Assembly (NCBI GenBank): GCA_030015575.1
Contig: CM057339.1
Coordinates: forward strand, 695,280,761-695,344,760
Origin: Agapanthus africanus
Lineage: Eukaryota; Streptophyta; Magnoliopsida; Asparagales; Amaryllidaceae
Length of the DNA: 64,000 nucleotides
Direction: 5' to 3'
Below the pieces are notes generated by a model. The model was not told where the DNA came from, made no database searches, and saw nothing but the letters and a program-made list of their open reading frames with translations. Shown here one piece after another: positions 31,626 to 44,377 of this stretch; the first letter of the stretch is position 1; each line of letters begins with the position of its first letter. A program made the position numbers and the translations under genes.

Positions 31626-33837
31626 TGTTAGTTATATGTATGCCCTAGAGGCCATTACTGTACATAGGATGTATATTGTAGTGGATGCTGGGACATATAT
31701 AGGGAGGTCTTTCTTGCTCGACATGATAGTATGCTATCTGGTTACTCTTTACCTTAACGTGTACACTGATTGTCTCTCTGTTACATGTTGGTAAAGCCCT
31801 TAGGATGTGTACTTAACTACCTGGACTATGATGCAGATCATACTAGTGGGGACATGGTAGTCTATAAGTACATCCTTCAAGGTCCCTAGTCGTGGGTGTA
31901 TCGAGACGGGGCATCGATATACCAGAGTAGACTAGCGTATACCTTCTTAACCCATACAGATGGGCGATGGATGATCCCATATCCATCGGTGTTTGACATC
32001 AGAGATGATATACGGGTGCTCAGTAGAGACTGGGTACACTGGACGGACTCGCCGAGAACTCCCAGATGGTATTATACCTTACGTCAGATGGCAGTTCTCT
32101 GGTGACACTGGTACAGTGTAGTCTGTTGACCCGAGATCGTCATAGAGTCTTGTGTGGTTCCCACTGTGCTTTGATTTCCATCTTACCACGTCCAAGAGGG
32201 CGTGCAAAACGGTGGTTTTTGGGTACAGTCCCGAGTCACATGGAGGCAATGAGCGATAGGAGGGGATTCGTCTCTCCCGGTATAGGGAGTTGATGTTGCG
32301 CTGTGTACGATTGGCTATAACAGGAAATCCCTGGCCAGGGTTGCTGAGATTTACTGGTAAGTGTTACCAGTAGTTTCTCGAATTGTTATAGACCTCATAT
32401 CGACACGACTTATCGAGCTATTGGGGTCTGACGTTTACCACCCCTAGGCAAGATATGCGACATATCAGACGATCAGACCGGACTGTACGGTAGTGTTACT
32501 GGTTGGATTCACAGGAGGGTGAGCAGGCTTGCTCGTCGATCTTCTCATCGCTCAATACCCGGGTGGCCGTTACGTTTAGCAGACCGCTTGCGGCTTGTGT
32601 GTGTTTGACATGTTCATCATCTGCTGCCGGCGTATTGACGAGTCTTTAGAGTCCTACACAGAGGTTTCCTGGCTCAAGCGAAACGAAATAGGAGCGCATA
32701 TGAGATATGTGCGGGACCGAGAATAATGCGTGTATGTGATACCGTATTTCATTCTCGCGATCAATGTGTCGAATGGTTGTATGCGATATAACCTAGTTAT
32801 CGATTCAAGCGTTGATTCGATAAGCCGATACATTGTATACTAGTCGGTTGTGTGCGACATGACCGAATCATTGAATCAAGTGTTGATTTAATGATTTAAT
32901 GCATAATTATATATTTGATATATTACTTTGCATTAACTAGTATTGGTTCACTTTAAATGGATTTTCTCACTTGTTTGTGCACATTGTATATATGATATAT
33001 TTTTTGTGCACAAGATTGTATCATGTTTGATGATACATGATCGTTTGGTTTTGTGTAAAGAATTAAACCATGGTTACTTAAGTGGTTAGGGTTTCATTTC
33101 CTTTTCTCATTTATTTATCTATTTATTTCATTTAGAAAAGATATAGAGAAAAAGAATGGTTGCTAGTTTTGTTTTATTTGAAGCTTCTTGAAGCTTTGAA
33201 CAAGTCCACCATTCTTGTCTCTTCTCTAACCCTAACCACTCATCTAACCTTAGTTAAATCTCTACACTAAACCATGGTTGAGATTATGATAAGTATCATA
33301 TTGTTTTTATTTTTAAAAACAACTTATCATATCATCATCATCTTCTTCTTCATCTTCTTCAATGAAGAAACCTTCACTTCATCAATGGTGATTGATGAAA
33401 ATGAGTGAGAAATCCAATTCTAAAGTCTACCCACTTCCTATTTCTTCATTCTCTACCTCTTGCCAAGTAGTAGAGTGTGTTTTCTTCACAAGTTTCTTGA
33501 CTTGGTGAAGTTGGAGCTTGATCTAGTGATGCCTCGACGTAGATCATCTTCGGCATCGACGTCGACGACCTAGCCCATCCATTCTCCGATGAAGCCGACG
33601 CTAGAGCCCGGGGTTCGACTTGGACAGCGAGGAGACTTCATTGCGGAGCTATGGAGGTGGAGGACCGGATCTACAAAGGTTGTATATCCGTTCTTTTAGT
33701 TTAGCTGTAAACTAGTTGCTTTTGTCGCCTAAATATCTAGCCAACGATATTGTTAGGGTTTCTCGGCACCCGTTAAATTTGAAATTGGCATGGTTGATGC
33801 CTTGTGAGACCCCTTGAGAGTGCCCAGGAACCCTACA
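31626..33837 (+). repeat. Element F: 5' LTR
   Basis: TGTTAGTTATATGTATGCCC start and CCCTACA end, then the primer-binding site. Homologous to the A LTR. Confidence 0.95.
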
Positions 33838-33838
33838 G

Positions 33839-33850
33839 TGGTATCAGAGC
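33839..33850 (+). other. Element F: primer-binding site
   Basis: TGGTATCAGAGC, one base after the LTR. Confidence 0.95.
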
Positions 33851-34041
33851 CTAGCTAGAGCCTTAGGCGAAGTCTAGACGGATTTTGAAGTCCGATCGAA
33901 CCAAAACACGAACCCGAAACATGCTCTGTGGACTTTTTCTAAAAACAGGGTTTTTTCCAAATTAAAAATATGCAGAAAACTCAGCAGGGAATTCTAAGAA
34001 TTACAACGCAAAATTTATTTCATGAACAGTGTAATCGGCAG

Positions 34042-34080
34042 CGGAACCGCGGCATAAGCCTAGCTTATGCGGCGGTTCCG
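34042..34080 (+). other. Element F: strong hairpin near the primer-binding site
   Basis: A 17-nt arm starting CGGAACCGC pairs with a 17-nt arm ending GGCGGTTCCG, with one mismatch and a 5-nt loop (CCTAG). B1 has a hairpin of different sequence at the same place (55019-55062). Confidence 0.8.
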
Positions 34081-36348
34081 CGGCAGAAGTGTGACGTCAG
34101 CCCTAACTATTTGCACAGTAATTCTTTGTTTTAGGTGCTGAGTTCTCTGGGTATTTCTAAAATTTATTCAAGAGTTGAATTTTCTGGAGTTCTTTTGGGG
34201 ATTCGGTGTTTCGATCGGAGTATCAAATTTTGTCTGTGTGGCTTTCCGGGTATTTTAAGAATATGTTAAAAAGTTCGACCGGATATAAATACCCACTTTT
34301 TCCCCTGTCGGGAAATTTCCAAGTGTTGGATTTTTTCGTAGTTTAAAGACGTTCTAAGTAGTGCAAGTAACTCGATGGACCCTCTAGAAGACAACAAACC
34401 TTAACTCGATTATGTGACCGTCTTGAACTGCCCTTTGAACCTTCGGGTTTGGGGCAGTACGGCGTGCCACATGTGAGGCGTTGGCTTGACCCTTCTACGG
34501 CTGGACCGTTGGTACTGAGGCACGAACTGAATGTTGTTAGAATTATTTCATGTGTTGAGCTGTATCGGGAAAACTTGGGTGTTCGATTGTTCGATCGAAA
34601 AGTTTAGCATTTTCTATTTATCCGGAATGGGATACAATAATTGGAATTCACAAGAAGTTATGAGATAACTGAATGAATGTTATAAACATAGCAGTTTAGT
34701 CTCACTTGATCGGTTGCCACGAAATTTTGATGTGATCAAAAGTCCGTCGCAATCACGTAGCGTACGCGGATACTCGCCGGGTAAACTTAATAGACAGCTA
34801 CACCCCATAGCCCAGACCAAGTGACTGTAGGAGAACCCCGTCGCCGAAAGCATCCGTTCGGGTGCTCGCGGCAGCGGTGTTCCGCCTTGGTGCACTTCGT
34901 CGACGGTATCGGGGGTGCAGCCGCCTACTAAAGTTTGCGACGAGCATTCGATCAGGATGTCGGGAATCTTGTTGAATTGCCCGACTTGATATTGAAAAGA
35001 GTTTTCGATTTTGAGACTAAAATGCGGGGTTTATAATTGTTAGGCATGCGATGTCTAAGTAATTCATTTGGTCAGGCATGCGATGTCTGAGGTGGTTGCG
35101 GATTCCAACTGTTGTAGTTTTACACTTTCTTTTCTATGACCGTAAGTGTAATATGTGATATCGCCGGTTTCGTTGCTATATGTCAACGACAATTGGGATG
35201 CGCATATTTACTTACGTTGATGACATGTGATGTTATGTGTTGCTGGATATGTTATATTGGATCGTCGTGTTCGAATAGCCGGGGGTTTTTATGTGAGATG
35301 AGTGTTTTTCATTTTCATTCATGTAAAAACTTGTATGTAATATTCTTTTATTGGGGCACTTCCAGGTAGTGGAAGTTGTCGCCCTTTGTATATTATTTAC
35401 TTTTCTGCACTAGGATAGACCCAAGGAGGAGGGCATAAGTAACCGGGTTCTGGAGTCCAGTGGGAGACCAACTCGAGGAGTCCAGTCTGGGTCTCCTAAC
35501 TCTAGAATTGGTAGGGTTGCTTGCCGCTCTCGTAGGGGTCTAGGGGTGTGGGTTTTGGCTATTTATCGCGACCGTGGAATCCGTGTTTTATACTGGCTCG
35601 TATTGAAAACACGGACGTCCTAGTATATCCAATATTTCATATGTTTCTTCTGCTGCGATATCTGTGATGTGATCATGTGATGTTCTGTGATAGATACTGT
35701 ATATAGTATATATGATATATTATATAGGCGTTACTTATGTTTTACACCCGCGCTAGCCCTGCCCCGCTCTTCCGTTAGTTACCTAACCTAACGGTGCATG
35801 AGGGGACATCGAGGCGAATGCGGATGGCATAAGAGTACGTCGTATTTATCTTTGATGTTTAGGTACTTAAATGATGGGACTTCATTAATATGATTAATGA
35901 AATAAAAGAAACCTAAGATGTTGTAGAATCGAATTTCAAAATAAAATAGGTAGCTACAGTTCTTGCTTTGCACAGCGGTATATATGATATATCCCGCACC
36001 TTATTCGATGAGGAAAGGGCCGAGATCCCTTCACCGGGAGTGACTCCTTTAGCAATAACTGGCAGATGCTACACCCCTTGGTTTGTCTTTTGATTGCTTT
36101 TAAGTGTTTTTGCTTTGCACAGTGATATATATGATATATCCCGCACCTCATTCGACGAGGAAAGGACCGACAATCCCTTCACCGGGAGTGACTCCTTTAG
36201 CAAAACTAGAAAAGCCTAAAAAACACTCCATTTCAAAATTCATTCGATCCTACAACGATATCAAGTTCATTACGCAATAGGTTTTCAGAAAAACCTGTCG
36301 TAGCCCTCCATCATTTCAGATAAGTCCTGTTTAGTATTCGTGCTGCGT

Positions 36349-36542
36349 TTGTTGACCTTGTCAAGGCGCAGTGTGCGGTAGCTAACCAGTATTTATCTGC
36401 TTATGCATATGATGCAGATTAGGTTAGGGTAGTCGTGCGGCCTTGTTGACCTTGTCATAGGTCGTGCGGGTGGGTTTGATTCAATCAAGAAATGACGGGT
36501 TGAACTTGACTTGCGGTCTATGGTTTGTTGACCTTGTCAAGG
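36349..36542 (+). repeat. Element F: triple leader repeat
   Basis: TTGTTGACCTTGTCAAGG at 36349-36366 and 36525-36542, and with two changes at 36443-36460. Pairing flanks include CTGCG/CGCAG (first) and CTATG/CATAG (third). Confidence 0.85.
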
Positions 36543-36994
36543 TCATAGATCGTTCGGGGCAAAAGATTATCGGGAATTTCAAGTGTTGAAATTTGCAATG
36601 AGATTGCATACCTTCTATGAGATAGTTGGATCCCGATACCCGCTGCGGGTAAGAGTTACTCCTGGGAGAGTTTTATACATTACAATTAGCCGATCAAGTA
36701 GGTGTCTAGAAAGGTGTCAACGAGGTTACGCCTCTGGGAAAATGAGGTTTACATTAATTAGGTTAGTGCGAAAGCACGGGGGACCTCCCTCAAAGTACCG
36801 ACACCGGCCTGGCTGAAAGATTGGCGAACTTGTAGTGTGTAATTAATCCCGGCTAGTCTTTCCTTTTAGGGTTTGAAGGAAGATTTGATAAAAAGCAGTG
36901 GGAGCCATCCTGATTAGATAAAATAATAACCAATCTATTCTTGCAAGAGCGCACGCTGAGTGTTTTCTTCTCTCTCTCTCTCCTGGTAGCGACC

Positions 36995-39730
36995 ATATCA
37001 CGCCTTAATCAAGATAATAATACGGATTATTGACCGAACCCGCTTGTTATACTGAGCTGGGGAACGTTGTTCCCGCTCCAACTTATAATTGTTATAAGAC
37101 AGAGCAGGTAATTGGGGAATACCAGATTTCCCGTGCCGCCCAAACGAAGAAAGTGCATATGATGCATCATCTTCGGGTGTGTTCATTACAAAGAACTGTT
37201 TCTCAGTATCCTCCGTATCCTGGGTATTTGATACCGGATCAGGATCCCAGATATGTAAGATGTTACATAGGGCTACAAAAGGGTAGAAAAACTGAGAACG
37301 GGTGATAAGTTTCATGAGGCAGAAAACGGGGCAAATGTTGCAGCCAAGTCTGTCGGTCACTGTCACCCTGTATTGTAATACATTGATTCTGAACGAATGT
37401 TATTAGATACCGAACATGATATACAAAATCATATCACTCTCTTTATTAGTAAAGAAATGATAAAATTTTGTATTGTTGGATAATGTTTTGAACATTTCCT
37501 ATATCAAAAGTTGATCGGTTCAGGCACGTTATCTAAAAGCATTGATGTTCTAAATCAAACTACAGTTCTTAGTATATGGAACACAAACAAGAGGAAGAGT
37601 TCAGAAATGAACGGATCCTTCTTTTGGTATTGTAGACTAGGTCATATCAATGCGACCCGACTAGCTGAAGTTACATCTAGATGCATATTTAAATCAGTTT
37701 GAATTTACATCTTGTGAAACTTGCCAGTCATGTCACAAAGATACGATGACCACAGCTCTGTTTATTGGAAACAGAGAAAGAGTTAGTGAACTCTTGGGAT
37801 GGTACATGTTGATGTATGTAGGTCCCCTGTCTACACATACCAAGACAGCTTCTTTGTACTTCATTAAATTCTCTGATGATCTTTCGAGATTCAGACCTAT
37901 GTTCCTGTTGAAACACAAGTCTGAACCTTTTGAGATATTCACAGAATATAAGTTAGAAGTAGAGAACTAAAATACGGGTATAAGTATTATGTCCTTTGAT
38001 GTGATCAAGGAGGAGAATACTTGAGCACGGAAATCCTGGTCTATTCTAAAGGAGAATGAGATTCTCTCTCAGCATTACTCCTCCGTATACAACATAGCAC
38101 GATGGTATATCGGGGCGGAGCAACAACACCCTATATGATATGGTGTGCTCTATGATGAGTACTACTGAGTTTCCTTTTTCCTTTAGGGAGTTATGCACTT
38201 GAGAAGCTGCATACCTATTGAATAGGGTTCCAATCAAATCTGTTGCCTACCACTTCATATGTGATATGGAAAGGGAAGAGCCCATATCTTAAGTCAGTTA
38301 AGATTTGGGGTTGTCCGGCCTATGTCTAAAAGCAAAATTCGGACAAGCTCGAGGCAAGATCTGTTATGTACAACTGGAAAGGTTCCAGCTATACAAACTG
38401 CAGCTAATGATTTGGTAGAACCGAAGGATTCAATAGTAACCAATGAACCTCAGCCTCTCCGCCGATCTAGTAGGGTTCCTCACCCACCTGAGAGTTACTT
38501 CGGTTTCTCTATGACAGTGGGAGCGAGGAATGCATCATGAGATGATGACCCAACTAATTTCGAGCTGGCCATCAAGAGTAGGACTCTGTAAGAATGGCTG
38601 GATGCTTAGCGATCTGAGATGGAATCCTTATACACCAACAAAGTATGGACTTTAGTTGCTATATCTGAAGGGTTAAATCCCCATCAGGAGCAAGTATATC
38701 TTGAGAAGATTACTTGGTGTACATGGAAAAATTGAGACTTTCAAAGCTAGACTTATTAAAGGTTTGCATCATTGACCAGGTGTGGATCATGAAGAAACTT
38801 TTTCTAAGGATCTATGCTTAAGTCCATCCAGATCCTACTTGCCACGGCTACATACCATGACTACGATATCTGGTGGTTGGGTGCCATGACTCCTTTTCTA
38901 AATAATGATTTAGAAGAGAAGGTCTATAAGAACACAGCCAGAGGGCTTCGTAGAAAGTGGGAGCAGCGGAAACGTGAACAAGATGCTTTATAGGATAAAG
39001 CAGGCATCGCGGAGTTGGAACGTCTGTTTTGATGTAGTAGTCAAAGAGTTTGATATCGTCAAAATGGTAGATGAACCTTGTATAAACAAAAAGGTAGTAG
39101 GGAGTATGGTGGTGATCCTCGTAGAGTACGTGGATGACATACTCTTGATAAGAAAGGAGTTTCCTATGCTACGCTCGATCAATCTCCGCTTATCACAAGG
39201 ATTCTCCATATAGGATCAAAATGATACCTCCTAAATCCTGAGTTTTGGATCTATGAGATAGATTTAATTGGATGTTAGGATTCTCACTAGTTGTAGTGAG
39301 ATGGTATCAATCGATCCTGGGAAGAATCACTGGAAGTGTTCCAGGATGATAAAGACGACTGAATGTCAGTCGCAGGCATTGTCTTTACCCTCAGTAAAGG
39401 GACGGTATGTTGGAAGAGTTCCAAGCTAGATACCGTGACATACTAGACGATAAAGGCAGGATACATCGCTACTAAAGATGCTACCAAAGAAGCTGTTTGG
39501 GTGTATATTGGTTCATGAGATGAACTATGTTCCTCCCATTGTGTGACAATGGAGTTGTGGCTTTTGCCAAGGAACGTCCATCCCATCAGTGATCCAGACA
39601 TATTCTAAAGCAGTATCACCTGATCATGGAGATGGTTGATCTCTAAGGGATCGAGGTTAGGAGAGTAGACTCAGAGGACAACACGGCAGATCCACTCACG
39701 AAGGCCTATTCCCAGAGAGAGACTTTTATG
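36995..39730 (+). pseudogene. Element F: gag-deleted pol, heavily broken
   Basis: Same content as in A: gag-start remnant, a zinc-knuckle remnant lacking its ligands, protease DTGSGS near 37230, integrase zinc region CRLGHINATRL near 37635-37670, core traces 37746-38060, linker EPQPLRRSSRVPHPPE near 38445-38500, RT with YVDDILLIRKE near 39130-39160, and RNase H near 39370-39720. Start codon lost (ATA). Deletions shared with A lie near 38370, 39280 and 39331. Many stops and frame changes. No functional product expected. Confidence 0.9.
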
Positions 39731-39780
39731 GGATGGTTGAGTATGAGATACTACAACCACTACTACAGATGGCCCTAGTG

Positions 39781-39792
39781 CAAGTGGGAGAT
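39781..39792 (+). other. Element F: polypurine tract
   Basis: CAAGTGGGAGAT directly before the 3' LTR. Confidence 0.9.
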
Positions 39793-42005
39793 TGTTAGTT
39801 ATATGTATGCCCTAGAGGCCATTACTGTACATAGGATGTATATTGTAGTGGATGCTGGGACATATATAGGGAGGACTTTCTTGCTCGACATGATAGTATG
39901 CTATCTGGTTACTCTTTACCTTAACGTGTACACTGATTGTCTCTCTGTTACATGTTGGTAAAGCCCTTAGGATGTGTACTTAACTACCAGGACTATGATG
40001 CAGATCATACTAGTGGGGACATGGTAGTCTATAAGTACATCCTTCAAGGTCCCTAGTCGTGGGTGTATCGAGACGGGGCATCGATATATCAGAGTAGACT
40101 AGCGTATACCTTCTCGACCCATACAGATGGGCGATGGATGATACCATATCCATCGGTGTTTGACATTAGAGATGATATACGGGTGCTCAGTAGAGACTGG
40201 GTACACTGGACGGACTCGCCGAGAACTCCCAGATGGTATTATACCTTACGTCAGATGGCTGTTCTCTGGTGACACTGGTACAGAGTAGTCTGTTGACCCG
40301 AGATCGTCATAGAGTCTTGTGTGGTTCCCACTGTGCTTTGATTTCCATCTTACCACGTCCAAGAGGGAGTGCAAAACGGTGGTTTTTGGGTACAGTCCCG
40401 AGTCACATGGAGGCAATGAGAGATAGGAGGGGATTCGTCTCTCCCAGTATAGGGAGTTGATGTTGCGCTGTGTACGATTGGCTATAACAGGAAATCCCTG
40501 GCCAGGGTTGCTGAGATTTACTGGTAAGTGTTACCAGTAGTTTCTCGAATTGTTATAGACCTCATATCGACACGACTTATCGAGCTATTGGGGTCTGACG
40601 TTTACCACCCCTAGGCAAGATATGCGACATATCAGACGATCAGACCGGACTGTACGGTAGTGTTACTGGTTGGATTCACAGGAGGGTGAGCAGGCTTGCT
40701 CGTCGATCTTCTCATCGCTCAATACCCGGGTGGCCGTTACGTTTAGCAGACCGCTTGCGACTTGTGGGCGTTTGATATGATCAGCATCTGCTGCCGGCGT
40801 ATTGACGAGTCTTTAGAGTCCTACACAGAGGTTTCCTGGCTCAAGCGAAACGAAATAGGAGCGCATATGAGATATGTGCGGGACCGAGAATAATGCGTGT
40901 ATGTGATACTGTATTTCATTCTCGCGATCAAAGTGTCGAATGGTTGTATGCGATATAACCTAGTTATCGATTCAAGCGTTGATTCGATAAGCTGATACAT
41001 TGTATACTAGTCGGTTGTGTGCGACATGACCGGATCATTGAATCAAGTGTTGATTTAATGATTTAATGCATAATTATATATTTGATATATTACTTTGCAT
41101 TAACTGGTATTGGTTCACTTTAAATGGATTTTCTCACTTGTTTGTGCACATTGTATATATGATATATTTTTTGTGCACAAAATTGTATCATGTTTGATGA
41201 TACATGATCGTTTGGTTTTGTGTAAAGAATTAAACCATGGTTACTTAAGTGGTTAGGGTTTCATTTCCTTTTCTCATTTATTTATCTATTTATTTCATTT
41301 AGAAAAGATAAAGAGAAAAAGAATGGTTGCTAGTTTTGTTTTATTTGAAGCTTCTTGAAGCTTTGAACAAGTCCACCATTCTTGTCTCTTCTCTAACCCT
41401 AACCACTCATCTAACCTTAGTTAAATCTCTACACTAAACCATGGTTGAGATTATGATAAGTATCATATTGTTTTTATTTTTAAAAACAACTTATCATATC
41501 ATCATCATCTTCTTCTTCATCTTCTTCAATGAAGAAACCTTCACTTCATCAATGGTGATTGATGAAAATAAGTGAGAAATCCAATTCTAAAGTCTACCCA
41601 CTTCCTATTTCTTCATCCTCTACCTCTTGCCAAGTAGTAGAGTGTGTTTTCTTCACAAGTTTCTTGACTTGGTGAAGTTGGAGCTTGATCTAGTGATGCC
41701 TCGACGTAGATCATCTTCGGCATCGACGTCGACGACCTAGCCCGTCCATTCTCCGATGAAGCCGACGCTAGAGCCCGGGGTTCGACTTGGACAGCGAGGA
41801 GACTTCATTGCGGAGCTATGGAGGTAGAGGACCGGATCTACAAAGGTTGTATATCCGTTCTTTTAGTTTAGCTGTAAACTAGTTGCTTTTGTCGCCTAAA
41901 TATCTAGCCAACGATCTTGTTAGGGTTTCTCGGCACCCGTTAAATTTGAAATTGGCATGGTTGATGCCTTGTGAGACCCCCTTGAGAGTGCCCAGGAACC
42001 CTACA
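39793..42005 (+). repeat. Element F: 3' LTR
   Basis: Matches the 5' LTR at about 98.5% by eye; ends CCCTACA at 42005, followed by ACAAG. Confidence 0.95.
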
Positions 42006-42029
42006 ACAAGGTGGCCAAGGGTTGAGGCA

Positions 42030-42065
42030 GACCCGAAACTGTCCAACGTGGGGCAGTTTCGGGTC
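42030..42065 (-). other. Element E: leader hairpin 1 (perfect 12-bp stem)
   Basis: GACCCGAAACTG at 42030-42041 and its exact complement CAGTTTCGGGTC at 42054-42065, with a 12-nt loop. Confidence 0.85.
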
Positions 42066-42072
42066 CCCACCG

Positions 42073-42098
42073 CCAAGACCACCTTATGGTGGTCTTGG
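42073..42098 (-). other. Element E: leader hairpin 2 (perfect 11-bp stem)
   Basis: CCAAGACCACC and GGTGGTCTTGG with a 4-nt loop (TTAT). Eight bases from hairpin 1. Confidence 0.85.
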
Positions 42099-42312
42099 TT
42101 AGTGGGCCCAGCCGTTCGGTCCCCGCCCCCCTCAAGGATTCCCCGGGGTACCCATGCACCACTTTGCGGCTTCTCAGTTCAAACCGTGAGCCCGAAGGGT
42201 GTGCAAACATCTCAAACTTTCAGTTTTTGGAACTGTTTTTGTCGGCAGTTTTTGCACGAAAAAAACGGCGGATTTCTAATGTCGCAAAGAGTTAACTAAG
42301 GCTTATGGAGTG

Positions 42313-42324
42313 GCTAAGATACCA
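42313..42324 (-). other. Element E: altered primer-binding site
   Basis: The minus strand reads TGGTATCTTAGC, against TGGTATCAGAGC in the other elements: a two-base change (AG to TT) inside the site. It directly abuts the LTR end at 42325. Confidence 0.75.
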
Positions 42325-44372
42325 TGTTGGGCTATGCAAGCGCCCCGTCCATCAATCCGTAACCAAATAAGGACAAAAATTTATAAAACTTGGCGCTACC
42401 ACAACCAATTACCCGGATCTACACATAAGCCCTAGATAATAAAACATGCAAAGGAGTTAGAATAGTTATACCGAATAGATCCGTTTCCTTCAGTCTTCAA
42501 CCATCATCCCAAGATCCTCGTGGGTTCCTTGATCAATCTTGATTTCTGATCTCCATCCATCGAACATGATCCACCCGAGAGTCTATGTAGCGAGCTCCAA
42601 CCTCATATCCGAGGCAACTAGGGCACCTAGATCGCTACTCTAGATACCGTAGATGAAGTAGAGAGTGATGAAAGATTAATTTGTCTCAATACACACAAGG
42701 ATTCTCAACTCATGAGAGGGTTTGGGTGGAGCTAAAGGAAGAAGAAGATGCCATGAGAATGAGGTGTTGAGAGCAACTCAAGAGAGAGAGAAAGAAATGA
42801 ATAATGGATTGTGTTTTTGTTTGTTGTGTGAGTGTGCTAAGAAATAATGGAGCCATCACGTAAATGTCCATGTCACCAAAATATCTTAGTCAACAAAAAA
42901 TATCTCAATTCAACATAATCTCACAACAAATAAAAATCCTAAGCATGCTAGAATTGTAACCATGGGTCACTAATTAGCCATGCCACAAAAAATGTAATAA
43001 ACACCTCATCGTACACATCAATAACCTTTTAATCCAAAAAGGTCTAAACCATGATGAGGTGTAATCTTCTAAAAGTAATCTTGTAATAAATTACAAGAAT
43101 ACACCTCAACTGTATATCCATACCCGCATCCGTATTCCGAAGAATACGAATACAAAGAGACGAAAATAATCCAACAAATATAATACTAGGATCCAGCTTA
43201 AACCAAAGCTCACTAGTATTACCCGTCCGAACATCATGCATGCACAAGTACACGTATGTGATCGAACCCTGCCGCAAAACTATACGGCTTCTACATCGTT
43301 TCGCACGAAGCAGGGAAACCCTCTGTGTGGGACTCTAAAGACTCGTCAATACACTGGCAGAGGGTTTAACCATAAGCACGTCAGCAGCACTAGCTGTACG
43401 TAATGGCTACCTAGGTATTGAGAGAAAGGGAGGCCGACGAGAAAACTCATCCGGAAACCCCTACTGAGCCTGACAATGACAATATCCGTACAGTCCGGTC
43501 CGTTCGTCTATGAGTATCGCATATCTAGTCTAGGGCGGTGGATAAAGTCAAACCCTAATAACGAGACATTTAGTTTCGGTATTAAACGTATCACCGCCTG
43601 AGAAACTACCGATTCTAGATCAGTAATTCTCGACTACCTTGGCCAATGATTTCTGGTGATGGCCACCTGTGCACTCCGTGACATCAACCCCCAATACCGG
43701 GAGAGACGAATCCCCTGACGATCCGCTCACTGCCTCCATGTGGCTCAGGACTGTACCCAACTAAAACCTGTTTGCACGAATCCTTTAAGCCGTGGTAGGG
43801 TAGTAATCAAAGCACAGTGGGAACTCACACGAGACAAATGACGATCTCAGGTCGATAGAAAAACCTGTACACATGTCACCTGGGAACTGCTATCTGACAA
43901 TAGGTATAATACCAACTAGCATGTTCCCAGCGAGTCCGTCCGGTGTACTCATAACCCAATGATCACCTGTATACATCTTAGGTGAACCTACTAACACCAA
44001 TGGCTTGTAAGACTGGCCACCGCCCCTCGTTAGGGTCTCAATCGGTATACACTAGTCTACTCTTGGAGTATCGATGCCCGATCTCGAAACTCCCACGACT
44101 AGAGACTTTTAAGGATGTGTATATAGACTATCCATCTCCCACGTATATGATCTCCGTCATACTGCTGGCAGTCAAGCAAGAATCCTATTGGCTCTATCAA
44201 CATGTAATAGTGATATTTAATGCCACCTAATACTGTACATGATGATAAAGTCAAACCTGATAGCAGACTATCATCTCGAGTAAGACTGTTCTACCAGTAT
44301 TGGTCCTCCCTCAATCATCATAATCACCTTCCTGCGACTATGATAATTTCCTTTAGGGCACTATAGCCAACA
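42325..44372 (-). repeat. Element E: 5' LTR
   Basis: 2048 bp, minus-strand start TGTTGGCTATAGTGCCC at 44372. The right flank is CATCC, then the resumed G LTR. Confidence 0.9.
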
Positions 44373-44377
44373 CATCC

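Larger units (their letters stand above)
33851..36994 (+). other. Element F: long 5' leader
   Basis: About 3.1 kb, same layout as in A: strong hairpin (34042-34080), TTCG-capped hairpin (about 34422-34456), conserved block (about 34700-34960, with an antisense ORF at 34680-34895), two GGCATGCGATGTCT repeats (near 35044 and 35076), the duplicated block (about 35958-36060 and 36110-36205), the triple repeat (36349-36542), and a pyrimidine tract ending in AG (36962-36989). Confidence 0.8.
31626..42005 (+). mobile_element. Element F: complete gag-less, pol-defective copia element
   Basis: 5' LTR 31626-33837 (2212 bp), 3' LTR 39793-42005 (2213 bp), about 32 differences by eye (about 1.5%) including one indel. 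ACAAG target duplications. The interior matches A along its length and shares A's three pol deletions. The ATG that starts the leader peptide in A, C and G reads ATA here (36995-36997). It inserted into element E's leader. Confidence 0.95.
42011..42312 (-). other. Element E: leader, part next to the primer-binding site
   Basis: GC-richer than its surroundings. It holds two perfect hairpins side by side (42030-42065 and 42073-42098). The rest of E's leader lies past F, from 31620 downwards. Confidence 0.8.
24011..44372 (-). mobile_element. Element E: copia element (minus), split by F
   Basis: Minus-strand order: 5' LTR (44372-42325), primer-binding site (42324-42313), leader (42312-42011, then 31620-29507 past F), broken protease/integrase/RT/RNase H (29506-26090), purine tract, 3' LTR (26061-24011). 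The LTRs of 2048 and 2051 bp start TGTTGG (not TGTTAG) and differ by several per cent by eye, so E is an older insertion and a different family from A/F/G. CATCC target duplications flank it. Confidence 0.9.

Noticed and set aside
41883..42299. 138-codon plus-strand ORF at the F/E junction
   Set aside because: It runs across the F 3' LTR end, the target duplication and E's leader hairpins, and is antisense to E.
42325..44372. Solo LTR
   Set aside because: The right flank CATCC pairs with the left flank of 24011-26061, and the G LTR rejoins across both, so these are the two ends of one element E split by F.
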